Shown: positions 30,192 through 39,575 of the stretch, in pieces
Layout: every line of letters starts with the position of its first letter
How positions within the stretch are numbered: the stretch's first letter is position 1
Origin: Flavobacteriales bacterium
GTDB lineage: Bacteria; Bacteroidota; Bacteroidia; NS11-12g; UBA955
Assembly (NCBI GenBank): GCA_002737625.1
Contig: NSIB01000003.1
Span: 1-47,448 of the forward strand
Length of the DNA: 47,448 bases
Direction of reading: 5' to 3'
Program-made: the position numbers and the translations under genes
Notes under the pieces: model-generated
Databases searched by the model: none
What the model was told of the DNA's origin: nothing
The model's input: only the letters and a program-made list of their open reading frames with translations

Positions 30192-33173
30192 ATGAGATTG
30201 GCATTCTATGTCTTGTTAATGACTGTCCTTGGTCCCTTGTTTGGGCAGGAAGGCAAACAAAATCAATTCCCCGAAACCCATTATGATCGGGGGATGGAGT
30301 TGTACCGTGAAGGGCGCTTTAATGCGGCTGTGGCTCAGTTTAGAAATTACCTGAATGTTGCGGGCAATAGTTCTCAGCGATCTGAGGCAGAATACTATTA
30401 TGCAATTTCTAAGTTAAAGGCTCAGCATACCGATGGAGTGGCGTATTTACAGCAGTTTTTGGACCAAAATCCGGGTTCATTAAAAACAAATGAGGCCAAT
30501 TTGGCCTTGGGTGATTTTTACTATTTGAAGCCGAGATATTCCAATGCGTTGCGGTATTATAAAAATGTGGATGAGAAATCGATCGACAAAGAACTTCGCT
30601 CTCGTTTGAACTATCGAAAAGGTTTTTGCTTGGTCAATGCCAAGAAATACAAAGAGGCGGTGGAAGTATTGAAGTCTGTTGCGGATGCTCCCGGCGAGTA
30701 TCGAGATTTGGGCAGTTATTACTATGGATATGCCTGTTTGATGATGGGGGATTATCCACAAGCCATTGCTGCTTTTGAGAGAATCAAGGACAAAGGATAT
30801 GATAATGTGAGATTTTATTTGGCTCAGGTGCATTACCAAATGAGCAACTATGATTTTGCGATTGCCGAATTGGATAAGGTGGGTAATAAAGTGCCTCAGA
30901 ATCAAGTATTTTGGTTGAAAGGCAAGTGTTATTTTAGGAAGAATTCTTTTGAAAAAGCGGCCGAAGCCTATCGTTTGGCGGAGCTTTCTCCGGATACGTT
31001 GAAAGTGGAAGAGCGTTATGAAATTGGATATTCATTCTATCGCACCGGAGATTATGAGGGGAGTTTGAAATGGTTGAGCAGTGTGGCGGCCGAGGGTGAT
31101 AGTTTGTCGCAGATTGCCAGCTTCCAACTCGGAAATGCCTTGATGAAGCAAAAGAACAACCGTGAGGCGATGAATGCTTATGCCGAAGCTTTCCGGACAG
31201 GGTTTGACCCATCCATTGCGGAAATGGCACTGTTTAATCAAGCCAAATTGGCGATTCAATTGGGCGATAACGGCAGCATCGGACTGCTGGATAAGTACGT
31301 CAAATTGTTCCCAAACAACCCCAATGCAAAAGAAGCCACCAAACTCAAAGCGAGGTTGTTGATTAATACGGATAGTTATCGCGAAGCGGTTTCGTTGTTG
31401 GATGGTCTGGGGGAGTTGGATGCGCAAACCGAAGAAGTGTATCAAAAAGTAACCCTGGCTCGTGGGATGGAGTTGTATAAGGCTCGCAATTTAAAAGGAG
31501 CAATAGAACTGTTCGATAAATGCGCATCAAAGCGAACCAATATGGATCTGAACGCGCAGTCGAAGTTTTGGAAAGCCGAAACTTTGATGCTCATGGGCGA
31601 AGAGGCGGCAGCAACAAAAGCCTATCAAGAATTCATGGATATGCCATCTGCCAGTTCAACGGAAATGTACCCGTACGCCTACTACGGTTTGGGTTACATG
31701 AAGTTTCAGCAGAAGAAATACGATGAAGCAGCGAGCAATTTTAGTCGTTTTACCACCCAAGCCGCTCAAGGTCGTTACGACGAAAGAATGGTTCACGATG
31801 GCTACTTGCGTTTGGGCGATTGTAACTTCATGACAAAACAATTGACCGAGTCAGTGAAGGCTTATGCTTATGTAACTGGTAAAAAGGGAACGGATGCGGA
31901 TTATGCTTTGTATCAAAGTGGGTTGATTTATGGCTTGCTAACAAAAAGCGAGGAGAAGGTGACTACCATGAAGCGGTTGATTACAGATTTTCCGAATTCT
32001 CGTTTTGTTGTGGATGCCTATTTTGAGTGTGCTGAGGAATATATGGTAATGGGCAGAAGCACAGAAGCAGAGAAGTATTACAGCGATATCCTTCAGAAAT
32101 TCCCAAACAACCCGAAAGCCAATCGTGCGTATTCTACGTTGGGTAGGATCTATTACAATAACAACAAGTTGAGCAATGCGGTGGAGGTTTATAGCAAGCT
32201 GTACGACAACTATCCGGGCACACCAGAAGCGCAAGCTGCCAACGATATGGTTCGTAAGATCTATTCTGAGCAGGGCGATGCAAAGTCGTATGTGCGATGG
32301 AAGAAAGATCGCGGAGGAATATCAGACAACGATCAAGACAGTTTGATGTATGAAACCGGTTACAATGCCTACGAAAAAGGGGAGTTTGCTGTTGCTAAGA
32401 AAGGTTTTGATGCGTATTTGGCTGACTATCCCAAGGGCTCTTTCTATTTGTCGGCCCATTATTACCTGGCTCAGACCAACGAAGAGTTGAAAAATTCTGG
32501 CGAAGCGATCAAACATTATTCGGTGGTTGCTTTGGCCAATAGCGGAGAGTTGAAAGAAGACGCAGCCTTGGCTGTGTTGAAGTTGAGCGGTGAGAATCCA
32601 ACCTGCGACCAGATATTGGCTTATGTTGAAGTTTTGGAGCCCATTACGCAATCACGTCAGACCAAGCAAAACTGCTGGAAGACGATGATGTATTGTTATG
32701 CGAAGAATGGCAATACAACGGGCTTAGAAACAATTTCTGCCAAGGTATTGGCCGACGAAGGCACTCCAGTAGAGTTGCGCACCGAAGCCAAGTTGATTTT
32801 GGTTAAGGCGGATATCAAAGCGGGTAAGACAGAAAATGCCATGACCGACTTAAAAGACATTTACAGCAAGGAGAACAATCGTTTTGCTGCGGAGGCCAAG
32901 TATTTGGAAGCGGAATTGTTGTATTCACGCGATAGTATTGCTGCTTGTCAGGCCTCTTGTTACATCATATTAGATGAGTTTAACGGGTACGATATGTGGG
33001 TTGGTAAAGCACTGATATTGTTGGGCGATGCGTTTAAAAAGGAAGGCGACTTCTTTAACGCAAAAGCCACTTGGAACGGTGTGATTGAGAATTTTGATGT
33101 TGCTGAGTTGGTCGCCATCGCCAAAGAGAAATTGGCACAATTGGCTGCCGAGCAAGCAAAGAATCCCAAATAA
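30192..33173 (+). CDS. Large secreted TPR-repeat protein (~993 aa)
   Basis: Signal peptide; many TPR/YbgF-like units (GMELYREGRFNAAVAQFRNYL, AEKYYSDILQKFPNNPKANRAYSTLGRIYYN). Confidence 0.85.
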   Translation: MRLAFYVLLMTVLGPLFGQEGKQNQFPETHYDRGMELYREGRFNAAVAQFRNYLNVAGNSSQRSEAEYYYAISKLKAQHTDGVAYLQQFLDQNPGSLKTNEANLALGDFYYLKPRYSNALRYYKNVDEKSIDKELRSRLNYRKGFCLVNAKKYKEAVEVLKSVADAPGEYRDLGSYYYGYACLMMGDYPQAIAAFERIKDKGYDNVRFYLAQVHYQMSNYDFAIAELDKVGNKVPQNQVFWLKGKCYFRKNSFEKAAEAYRLAELSPDTLKVEERYEIGYSFYRTGDYEGSLKWLSSVAAEGDSLSQIASFQLGNALMKQKNNREAMNAYAEAFRTGFDPSIAEMALFNQAKLAIQLGDNGSIGLLDKYVKLFPNNPNAKEATKLKARLLINTDSYREAVSLLDGLGELDAQTEEVYQKVTLARGMELYKARNLKGAIELFDKCASKRTNMDLNAQSKFWKAETLMLMGEEAAATKAYQEFMDMPSASSTEMYPYAYYGLGYMKFQQKKYDEAASNFSRFTTQAAQGRYDERMVHDGYLRLGDCNFMTKQLTESVKAYAYVTGKKGTDADYALYQSGLIYGLLTKSEEKVTTMKRLITDFPNSRFVVDAYFECAEEYMVMGRSTEAEKYYSDILQKFPNNPKANRAYSTLGRIYYNNNKLSNAVEVYSKLYDNYPGTPEAQAANDMVRKIYSEQGDAKSYVRWKKDRGGISDNDQDSLMYETGYNAYEKGEFAVAKKGFDAYLADYPKGSFYLSAHYYLAQTNEELKNSGEAIKHYSVVALANSGELKEDAALAVLKLSGENPTCDQILAYVEVLEPITQSRQTKQNCWKTMMYCYAKNGNTTGLETISAKVLADEGTPVELRTEAKLILVKADIKAGKTENAMTDLKDIYSKENNRFAAEAKYLEAELLYSRDSIAACQASCYIILDEFNGYDMWVGKALILLGDAFKKEGDFFNAKATWNGVIENFDVAELVAIAKEKLAQLAAEQAKNPK

Positions 33174-33209
33174 AGAGTTGTTGTAGTTTTATTTCATAGG
33201 GTTAAATGA

Positions 33210-33234
33210 GGGGGCGGGAGCGCCCCCTTTTTTT
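33210..33234 (+). terminator. Rho-independent terminator after the TPR gene
   Basis: GGGGGCG-GGAG-CGCCCCC + TTTTTTT. Confidence 0.88.
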
Positions 33235-33271
33235 GCTGTGAAGCAAATATGAAAATTGATTCTAATCGATC

Positions 33272-34177
33272 TTATTTCAAATCCAAAAGGGTAGAACCCA
33301 TTTTGTATCCTTCTGAGTAAATCTCCACCGTGTATTTTCCCGGCTTTAATTGCTCCGTAGGCTTCCAAACTGTGGGTTGTACAGGCTTGGTCTCGTTTTC
33401 AAATACCGCTGAAATCTTGTAGGTGTACTTGCTTGATTTACCATCAATGTCAAATGTCCCACCTTGACCAGAATTGGCAAGTGTTACACCTTCAGGGCCT
33501 GTGATTTTAACATACAAGGTTTTGTCGCCTGCTGCAGCTACATTGTTCTCGTTGATGCTAAAGCTGATTCTAAATGCCTCTACAGCGTTCGCCTTTAAGG
33601 TTCCAGTTTCTTTGCCGGTTAACCACTTCTTTTTCAAGGTTTCGATTTTAACCGCGCTGGCTTGAAGTCTAGATGCCAAACTTTTCAGTTTCGCTTTGTC
33701 AGCAGAAAGATTTGTATTTTCCTTGTTCAAATTATCGTTCTGATTCGTCAAAACTTCATTTTTAGTAATCAATTCTTCATTCTCAGATTCAACTTGGGCC
33801 AAACGGGCTAATAGATCAGCCAATTGCTTGTTTAAGTAATTCACTGCGGCCTGGCTATTCGCTTTATTCGACTTAAGATCGGCTACCAATTTTGCGATTT
33901 CTCTTTTACGACTTACCAATTCCTCAGAAAGAATTAGGTTGTCGCCGGCCAGTGCCAAACTATCCTTTTGATATTGTTCGAGAAGCAATTCTGCTTTCAC
34001 TAGGGCTTCTTCTTTCCCTTTGAGTGTTTCTTCAACTGCGGTTTTGGCTTTTTCCGTGTTGTCTTTTTCAACGCTTACATTGTTTAACATGTAAAGAAGT
34101 ACTGCGATGATTACAACCAAAATTGCGATAATGGTGTACAGCAGCGGCTTGTTGTTGGATTCGTTTTGGTTTTGCAT
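33272..34177 (-). CDS. Membrane-anchored coiled-coil protein of unknown function
   Basis: N-terminal TM (LLYTIIAILVVIIAVLLYML), long coiled coil (NEELITKNEVLTNQNDNLNKENTNL), beta-rich C-terminus. Confidence 0.75.
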   Translation of the reverse strand: MQNQNESNNKPLLYTIIAILVVIIAVLLYMLNNVSVEKDNTEKAKTAVEETLKGKEEALVKAELLLEQYQKDSLALAGDNLILSEELVSRKREIAKLVADLKSNKANSQAAVNYLNKQLADLLARLAQVESENEELITKNEVLTNQNDNLNKENTNLSADKAKLKSLASRLQASAVKIETLKKKWLTGKETGTLKANAVEAFRISFSINENNVAAAGDKTLYVKITGPEGVTLANSGQGGTFDIDGKSSKYTYKISAVFENETKPVQPTVWKPTEQLKPGKYTVEIYSEGYKMGSTLLDLK

Positions 34178-34262
34178 ATTGCTAAATGTTTAGAAATCTT
34201 GTGCAAGTAAATGACAAACTTCTTGCCAAAGCGGATTTTTGGGCAGTGATTTGTATTTATTT

Positions 34263-34802
34263 ATGCGAATAACGGAATTATTGCCCAATTTATTACTAAT
34301 CGAGCCAAAGGTTTTTGAAGACCATAGGGGTCATTTTTTTGAGAGTTTTCGTGAGGATGTATTAAAAGAACACGGATTAACTGCGCCATTTGTTCAAGAC
34401 AACCAGAGTCTATCTCATCGGGGCATACTTCGCGGGTTACATTTTCAGCAGGCCCCCTATGCCCAAGGCAAATTTGTTCGGGTTATCACGGGTGCTGTTT
34501 TGGATGTGGCTTTGGATATTCGCAAAGATTCCCCTACCTATGGCCAATTTGTTGCAGAGGAACTCACTGCCAGCAATAAAAGGATGCTCTATATACCGCC
34601 GGGTTTTGCGCATGGCTTTGCGACTTTGGAAGACAATACAATCTTTACCTATAAATGCACCGATTACTATTACCCTGAATCGGAGGGAGGCATATTGTGG
34701 AATAGCGCATCGTTAAACATCCCTTGGGGATTGGAAAATCCTGTTTTGTCGGCCAAAGATGAGTTATTGTCTGACTTTGCTCATTTTATTTCTCCTTTTT
34801 AA
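34263..34802 (+). CDS. rfbC: dTDP-4-dehydrorhamnose 3,5-epimerase
   Basis: EPKVFEDHRGHFFESFRED...FVQDNQSLSHRGILRGLHFQ...GAVLDVALDIRKDSPTYG...YIPPGFAHGFATLED. Confidence 0.94.
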   Translation: MRITELLPNLLLIEPKVFEDHRGHFFESFREDVLKEHGLTAPFVQDNQSLSHRGILRGLHFQQAPYAQGKFVRVITGAVLDVALDIRKDSPTYGQFVAEELTASNKRMLYIPPGFAHGFATLEDNTIFTYKCTDYYYPESEGGILWNSASLNIPWGLENPVLSAKDELLSDFAHFISPF

Positions 34803-34825
34803 TTGTCATTTTTGAGGAATTAACC

Positions 34826-35779
34826 ATGGAACAATCACAAAAAACGGAAGCATTAATTGTTGAATTGCGCGCAAAATTTGAGGCCAGCGGACAGAGTATT
34901 AATGATTATTTGGAGGGGATGTTGGTGGGGAACTATGAACCCTATTGGCGTTACATCGCGGTGGATGCGTTGTTGGGTTTGCAACAGCCCAAGACCGATT
35001 TACCCGATGAGATGATATTTATTGGGTATCACCAAATCACAGAGTTGTATTTCAAATTGATACTTCACGAATTGGATCAAATGCGTGATGTGAATTTGGG
35101 CGGCAAACGATTTGCGGATAAACTATGTAGGATTCGTAGATATTTTAATAACCTGATTTACAGTTTTGATATCATGATAGACGGGATGGAGAAGGAGCAA
35201 TTCTTGAAGTTTCGGATGGCTTTGTTGCCCGCGAGTGGGTTTCAAAGTGCACAATTCCGTTTGATTGAAATGGCGTTTACGGATTTAAACAATTTGGCAT
35301 TGGCCGAGCAACGCGAGGCCTTAATAGGACAGAATTTGGAAACGCAATACAACGCAATCTATTGGAAACAAGGTGCTGTGGTTGTAGAAACGGGTAAGAA
35401 AACACTGACATTAACTCAGTTTGAAGACGCTCATCAAGATCAGTTTTTGCAATGGGCCGCCAAATGGCAGGACAATAACCTATGGCAAATGGCTCAAAAG
35501 CTTATGTCGTTGGGAGAATTTACCGACGAACTCCGCGAAGAGTTCCGTATGTTAGATACTTGTCTGAATGTCAATTGGAGATTGTCGCATTATCGCTCCG
35601 CCGTTCGATACCTGGCCAATTCCGATTCAGGCGCTGATGCCCCCGCAACCGGTGGTACCAATTGGCAGAAGTTCCTGCCTCCGCGTTTTCAAAAAATCGT
35701 TTCTTTCCCTGGACTTTGGAGCGAAGAAGAATTGCAGAACTGGGGTAAAGGTTGGGTTGAAGAGCAATTGACGCGCTAA
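34826..35779 (+). CDS. Tryptophan 2,3-dioxygenase family protein
   Basis: DEMIFIGYHQITELYFKLILHELDQM...SGFQSAQFRLIEMAF motifs of the TDO family. Confidence 0.82.
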   Translation: MEQSQKTEALIVELRAKFEASGQSINDYLEGMLVGNYEPYWRYIAVDALLGLQQPKTDLPDEMIFIGYHQITELYFKLILHELDQMRDVNLGGKRFADKLCRIRRYFNNLIYSFDIMIDGMEKEQFLKFRMALLPASGFQSAQFRLIEMAFTDLNNLALAEQREALIGQNLETQYNAIYWKQGAVVVETGKKTLTLTQFEDAHQDQFLQWAAKWQDNNLWQMAQKLMSLGEFTDELREEFRMLDTCLNVNWRLSHYRSAVRYLANSDSGADAPATGGTNWQKFLPPRFQKIVSFPGLWSEEELQNWGKGWVEEQLTR

Positions 35780-35791
35780 TTATTAATTTCA

Positions 35792-36202
35792 ATGTCCAAC
35801 GAAACACCGCAATCTATTCCAAACGAAACGCCGCATTTTCAGGAAACTGTAATGCCGTCTGCTGAACCAATCACTTTGGTGGAGGCCCAGGCGATGGTAG
35901 ACAATTGGATTAAAACCGTAGGCGTTCGTTATTTTTCAGAACTTACCAATACCGCCGTTTTAATGGAAGAAGTGGGTGAATTGGCTCGTTTGATGTCGAG
36001 GAGCTACGGCGACCAATCCTTTAAATCCGGGGAAAAACAAGGTCCCGAAGCACTCGGCGATGAAATGTCTGATGTGCTATTTGTGTTGATCTGTTTGGCC
36101 AATCAAACAGGAGTTGACTTAACCCAAGCGTTTTATCGAGGTATGGAAAAGCGGACGAAACGGGATGCGGAACGACATAAAAACAATCCTAAGTTGGGTT
36201 GA
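35792..36202 (+). CDS. MazG-like nucleotide pyrophosphohydrolase (single domain)
   Basis: NTAVLMEEVGELARLMSR...EALGDEMSDVLFVLICLANQTGVDL. Confidence 0.85.
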   Translation: MSNETPQSIPNETPHFQETVMPSAEPITLVEAQAMVDNWIKTVGVRYFSELTNTAVLMEEVGELARLMSRSYGDQSFKSGEKQGPEALGDEMSDVLFVLICLANQTGVDLTQAFYRGMEKRTKRDAERHKNNPKLG

Positions 36203-36258
36203 TTGCAGAGGGCAAAGGGAAAACAAAGCGGCGATTTAATCGTTAACTTTGCGTTGCC

Positions 36259-37272
36259 GTGACAAATTCTACCATTAGTTCCCGAAAGTTAGACCACATT
36301 CAATTGGCATTTGAAGCGCAGTTGAGCGATGTGGATCGAAGGTTTTATTACGAACCGATGTTGGCGGCGCACCCAAAATTGGATGTAATTCCCAAGATAG
36401 AAGTGGCAGGGGCGTTCATGCTTGCTCCAATTTGGATTAGCAGTATGACAGGCGGCGCGGAGCTGGCAGGTAAAATCAATTTATTACTGGCCGAAGTATG
36501 TAAAAATCATGGGTTGGGTATGGGATTGGGTTCATGTAGACCCGTTTTGGAGAACTCGGCCTATTCAAACGACTTTGATATCCGCAAATACATTGGTGAT
36601 CAACCCTTATTTGCCAATTTAGGGATTGCACAAATAGAAGAATTAATTGCGTCAAATCAACTGCAAAAGCTCATCGATATGGTGCACCGCTTGCAGGCCA
36701 ATGGTTTGATAATACATGTAAATCCTTTGCAAGAATGGATGCAACCCGAAGGCGATCGATTTGAGTTATCGCCCATAGAAACGGTAAAACGTGTTTTGGA
36801 TGCAGTGAAATTTCCTATCATCGTAAAAGAGGTAGGTCAGGGGTTTGGCCCTAAGAGTTTAGAAGCTTTGTTGCAATTGCCCCTAGAAGCACTGGATTAT
36901 GGCGCTTTTGGCGGGACAAATTTTAGCAAATTAGAGAATTTACGTCGTGAATCGTTGGAGCGTGGCCTTCTAGAACCCGTTCAGCATGTGGGTCATACCG
37001 CTGAAGAAATGACACCTTGGGTAAACGCAATCGCGGAGAAATTGGGCCACAAGGTCCAGTGCAAACGAATCATTGTATCGGGTGGGATTTCGAATTTCTT
37101 AGATGGATATTACCATTTGCAAAAATTGCAAATGTCGTCGTTGTACGCCCAAGCATCGCCTTTCTTGAAATACGCTTTAGAAGGGGAAGATGCTTTAAAT
37201 CAATTTGTTGAATCCCAAATCAAAGGCTTGGCTTTGGCATATACCTATTTAACTTTGAAAGAGAACGCATGA
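36259..37272 (+). CDS. fni: Type 2 isopentenyl-diphosphate delta-isomerase (GTG start)
   Basis: ISSMTGGAELAGKINLLLAEVCKNHGLGMGLGSCRP...HVNPLQEWMQPEGD...IIVKEVGQGFGPKSLEAL. Confidence 0.9.
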   Translation: MTNSTISSRKLDHIQLAFEAQLSDVDRRFYYEPMLAAHPKLDVIPKIEVAGAFMLAPIWISSMTGGAELAGKINLLLAEVCKNHGLGMGLGSCRPVLENSAYSNDFDIRKYIGDQPLFANLGIAQIEELIASNQLQKLIDMVHRLQANGLIIHVNPLQEWMQPEGDRFELSPIETVKRVLDAVKFPIIVKEVGQGFGPKSLEALLQLPLEALDYGAFGGTNFSKLENLRRESLERGLLEPVQHVGHTAEEMTPWVNAIAEKLGHKVQCKRIIVSGGISNFLDGYYHLQKLQMSSLYAQASPFLKYALEGEDALNQFVESQIKGLALAYTYLTLKENA

Positions 37273-38615
37273 TTAAACCGGTCAAAGGATTTAGTAAATT
37301 AAGCAAAGAGGCCAAAATTGAATGGCTTGTCAATAATTACACATCAGACGCTTCATCCACCATGGAAATGTTGGAAGGCTACTGGCACAATCAGCCGGAG
37401 GTACAGAAGTTGCACGATGAATTCATCGAGAACACAATTAGCAATTTTTATATGCCTTTTGGCGTGGCACCCAATTTTCTGATTAACGGGAAGATGTATG
37501 CCATTCCATTGGCTATTGAGGAGAGTTCAGTAGTGGCGGCCGCGGCGAAGGCGGCGAATTTCTGGATCGACAGAGGAGGATTTACCACCAAGGTAATTGG
37601 TATGGTGAAAGTGGGTCATGTTCATTTCATTTGGGAGGGTTCCAATGTTGCGGGGCTGTATCGCGTTTTTGAGGAGCATAAGCATCGTTTTTTTGAAAAC
37701 ACGGAAGGAATTACCAAGAACATGCGCGCCAGAGGTGGTGGGGTGTTGGATTTGACGTTACAAGATAAAACAGATTTAGAGCCTGGTTATTATCAAGTGG
37801 AGGCTCGTTTTGAGACTTGCGATAGCATGGGGGCAAATTTTATTAATAGTTGCTTGGAATCGTTTGCGCAGACATTGAAAGACTTGGCGGCCGAATATGC
37901 TGCTGAATTGGGCGATGCTACATTGCAGGTGGTGATGAGTATTTTGAGCAATTTTACGCCGGAGTGTTTGGTAAGGGCAGAAGTGAGTTGTAAGATTTCG
38001 GAGATTGAGGAAGGCAGTGGCATCGGAAATCTCGAGTTTGCGGAAAAGTTTTGTAGAGCCATTCGCATCGCATCGGTGGAACCTTATCGGGCGGTGACGC
38101 ACAATAAAGGGATTATGAACGGGATCGACTCAGTGATTATTGCTACGGGTAATGATTTTAGGGCTACTGAGGCTTGTGCGCATGCTTTTGCTGCCAAAGA
38201 GGGCCGATATACGAGTTTGACGCATGCTTCAATTGAGGGCGATGAGTTTCATTTTTGGATTGAGTTGCCGTTGAGCATTGGTACGGTTGGCGGGATTACC
38301 AATTTGCATCCGATGGTGAGGTTTGCCCATGAATTATTGGGATATCCTTCTGCCAATGAATTGATGCAGATTACTGCTGTTGCTGGTCTGGCACAGAATT
38401 TTAGTGCGGTTCGATCTTTGATTACTTCGGGGATTCAAAAGGGTCACATGAAGATGCATTTGTTGAATATTTTGAATCAATTGGAAGCCACGGATGCAGA
38501 AAAGGAAGAAATTGTTTCGTATTTCAAAGATAAGGTGGTGAGTCATTCTGCGGCGGTGGAGGCATTTCTGCGGGTGAGGGGTTTGGCTGCGGTACATTCG
38601 AACAAAAACAATTAA
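37269..38615 (+). CDS. Hydroxymethylglutaryl-CoA reductase (class II-like)
   Basis: VAPNFLINGKMYAIPLAIEESSVVAAAAKAANFWIDRGGF...CDSMGANFINSC...ATGNDFRATEACAHAFAAKEGRYTSLTH. Confidence 0.92.
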   Translation: MIKPVKGFSKLSKEAKIEWLVNNYTSDASSTMEMLEGYWHNQPEVQKLHDEFIENTISNFYMPFGVAPNFLINGKMYAIPLAIEESSVVAAAAKAANFWIDRGGFTTKVIGMVKVGHVHFIWEGSNVAGLYRVFEEHKHRFFENTEGITKNMRARGGGVLDLTLQDKTDLEPGYYQVEARFETCDSMGANFINSCLESFAQTLKDLAAEYAAELGDATLQVVMSILSNFTPECLVRAEVSCKISEIEEGSGIGNLEFAEKFCRAIRIASVEPYRAVTHNKGIMNGIDSVIIATGNDFRATEACAHAFAAKEGRYTSLTHASIEGDEFHFWIELPLSIGTVGGITNLHPMVRFAHELLGYPSANELMQITAVAGLAQNFSAVRSLITSGIQKGHMKMHLLNILNQLEATDAEKEEIVSYFKDKVVSHSAAVEAFLRVRGLAAVHSNKNN

Positions 38616-38620
38616 AACAA

Positions 38621-39574
38621 TTGAAATCGTATTTTTCCCACGGTAAAATCATGCTTTGCGGCGAATATGCCGTCACAATTGGCATTGAGGCGTTGGCGAT
38701 TCCTGTTGTACCCGGTCAGTGGATGCATGTTTGGGAGTTTGATTCCCCTGGCGGCGGTGACCGATTGATTTGGGAGGCCAAAGAAAAAAATGGCAACACA
38801 TGGTTGAATGAGAGTTTCTCTTTGCCATTGGAAGTGATGGATGCGGCGGATGAAAAAAACAGCAGCGAAAGAGATCGCGACAGAAAAGTGCTTCATTCGA
38901 TGATTTCATTGGTGGAGGCGAGTTTTTGGAAGGCGGGGAAATCTTATCGCATAGAGACTCAATTGGAGTTTGAGCGCAGTAGCGGATTGGGTAGTTCCAG
39001 TACGATGGTCGCGAATTTTGCGAGATACGCAGGCTTGGATGCCCAGAAAGTGCAGCAAAACGTGTTTGGAGGCAGTGGGTACGACGTGGCTGTGGCAGAA
39101 TTGGGTAAAGGTTTGGTTTTTTGGAAAAATGGGGAAGACGCGAATTGGGATGCTTGGAAATTATCGCCCGAGCTAACCTCAAAGTGGAAAATCGTTTTTT
39201 TGGGAGAAAAGCAAAATAGCAGAAGTGCTTTGGACGATGTGAAAGGGAAACTAATAGAAATTCAGAAAGATGATTTTTTGATGCATCAGTTGCAACAAGT
39301 GTGTGCAGCGGTAAAATTGGCCAGTCAAGTCCCGATGTTGGAAGCGGGTTTGGAAATGTGGCAAGCGATTTTGGCGATGAGTTTGGGCTTGGAAACACCC
39401 TATCAGTATTTTAAATTTCAACCCACCAAAGGCGGTTTATGCAAGTGGTTGGGTGCTTGGGGTGGAGATATGTTATTGATCAACGAGATTTTTGCCGAGA
39501 GCGAGCAAGAAGCGTTAAAAAAATTCCAAACAGTGGCATGGAATGAGATAGTTGTGCAACAAAGTGTGTCGTAA
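38621..39574 (+). CDS. GHMP kinase (candidate phosphomevalonate kinase)
   Basis: SHGKIMLCGEYAV; ERSSGLGSSSTMVANFARYA; FGGSGYDVAVAELG; located in the mevalonate operon. Confidence 0.75.
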   Translation: MKSYFSHGKIMLCGEYAVTIGIEALAIPVVPGQWMHVWEFDSPGGGDRLIWEAKEKNGNTWLNESFSLPLEVMDAADEKNSSERDRDRKVLHSMISLVEASFWKAGKSYRIETQLEFERSSGLGSSSTMVANFARYAGLDAQKVQQNVFGGSGYDVAVAELGKGLVFWKNGEDANWDAWKLSPELTSKWKIVFLGEKQNSRSALDDVKGKLIEIQKDDFLMHQLQQVCAAVKLASQVPMLEAGLEMWQAILAMSLGLETPYQYFKFQPTKGGLCKWLGAWGGDMLLINEIFAESEQEALKKFQTVAWNEIVVQQSVS

Positions 39575-39575
39575 T

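Noticed and set aside
38673-39398. 241-aa minus-strand ORF
   Set aside because: Antisense to the GHMP kinase; Ser/Pro/His-rich shadow composition.
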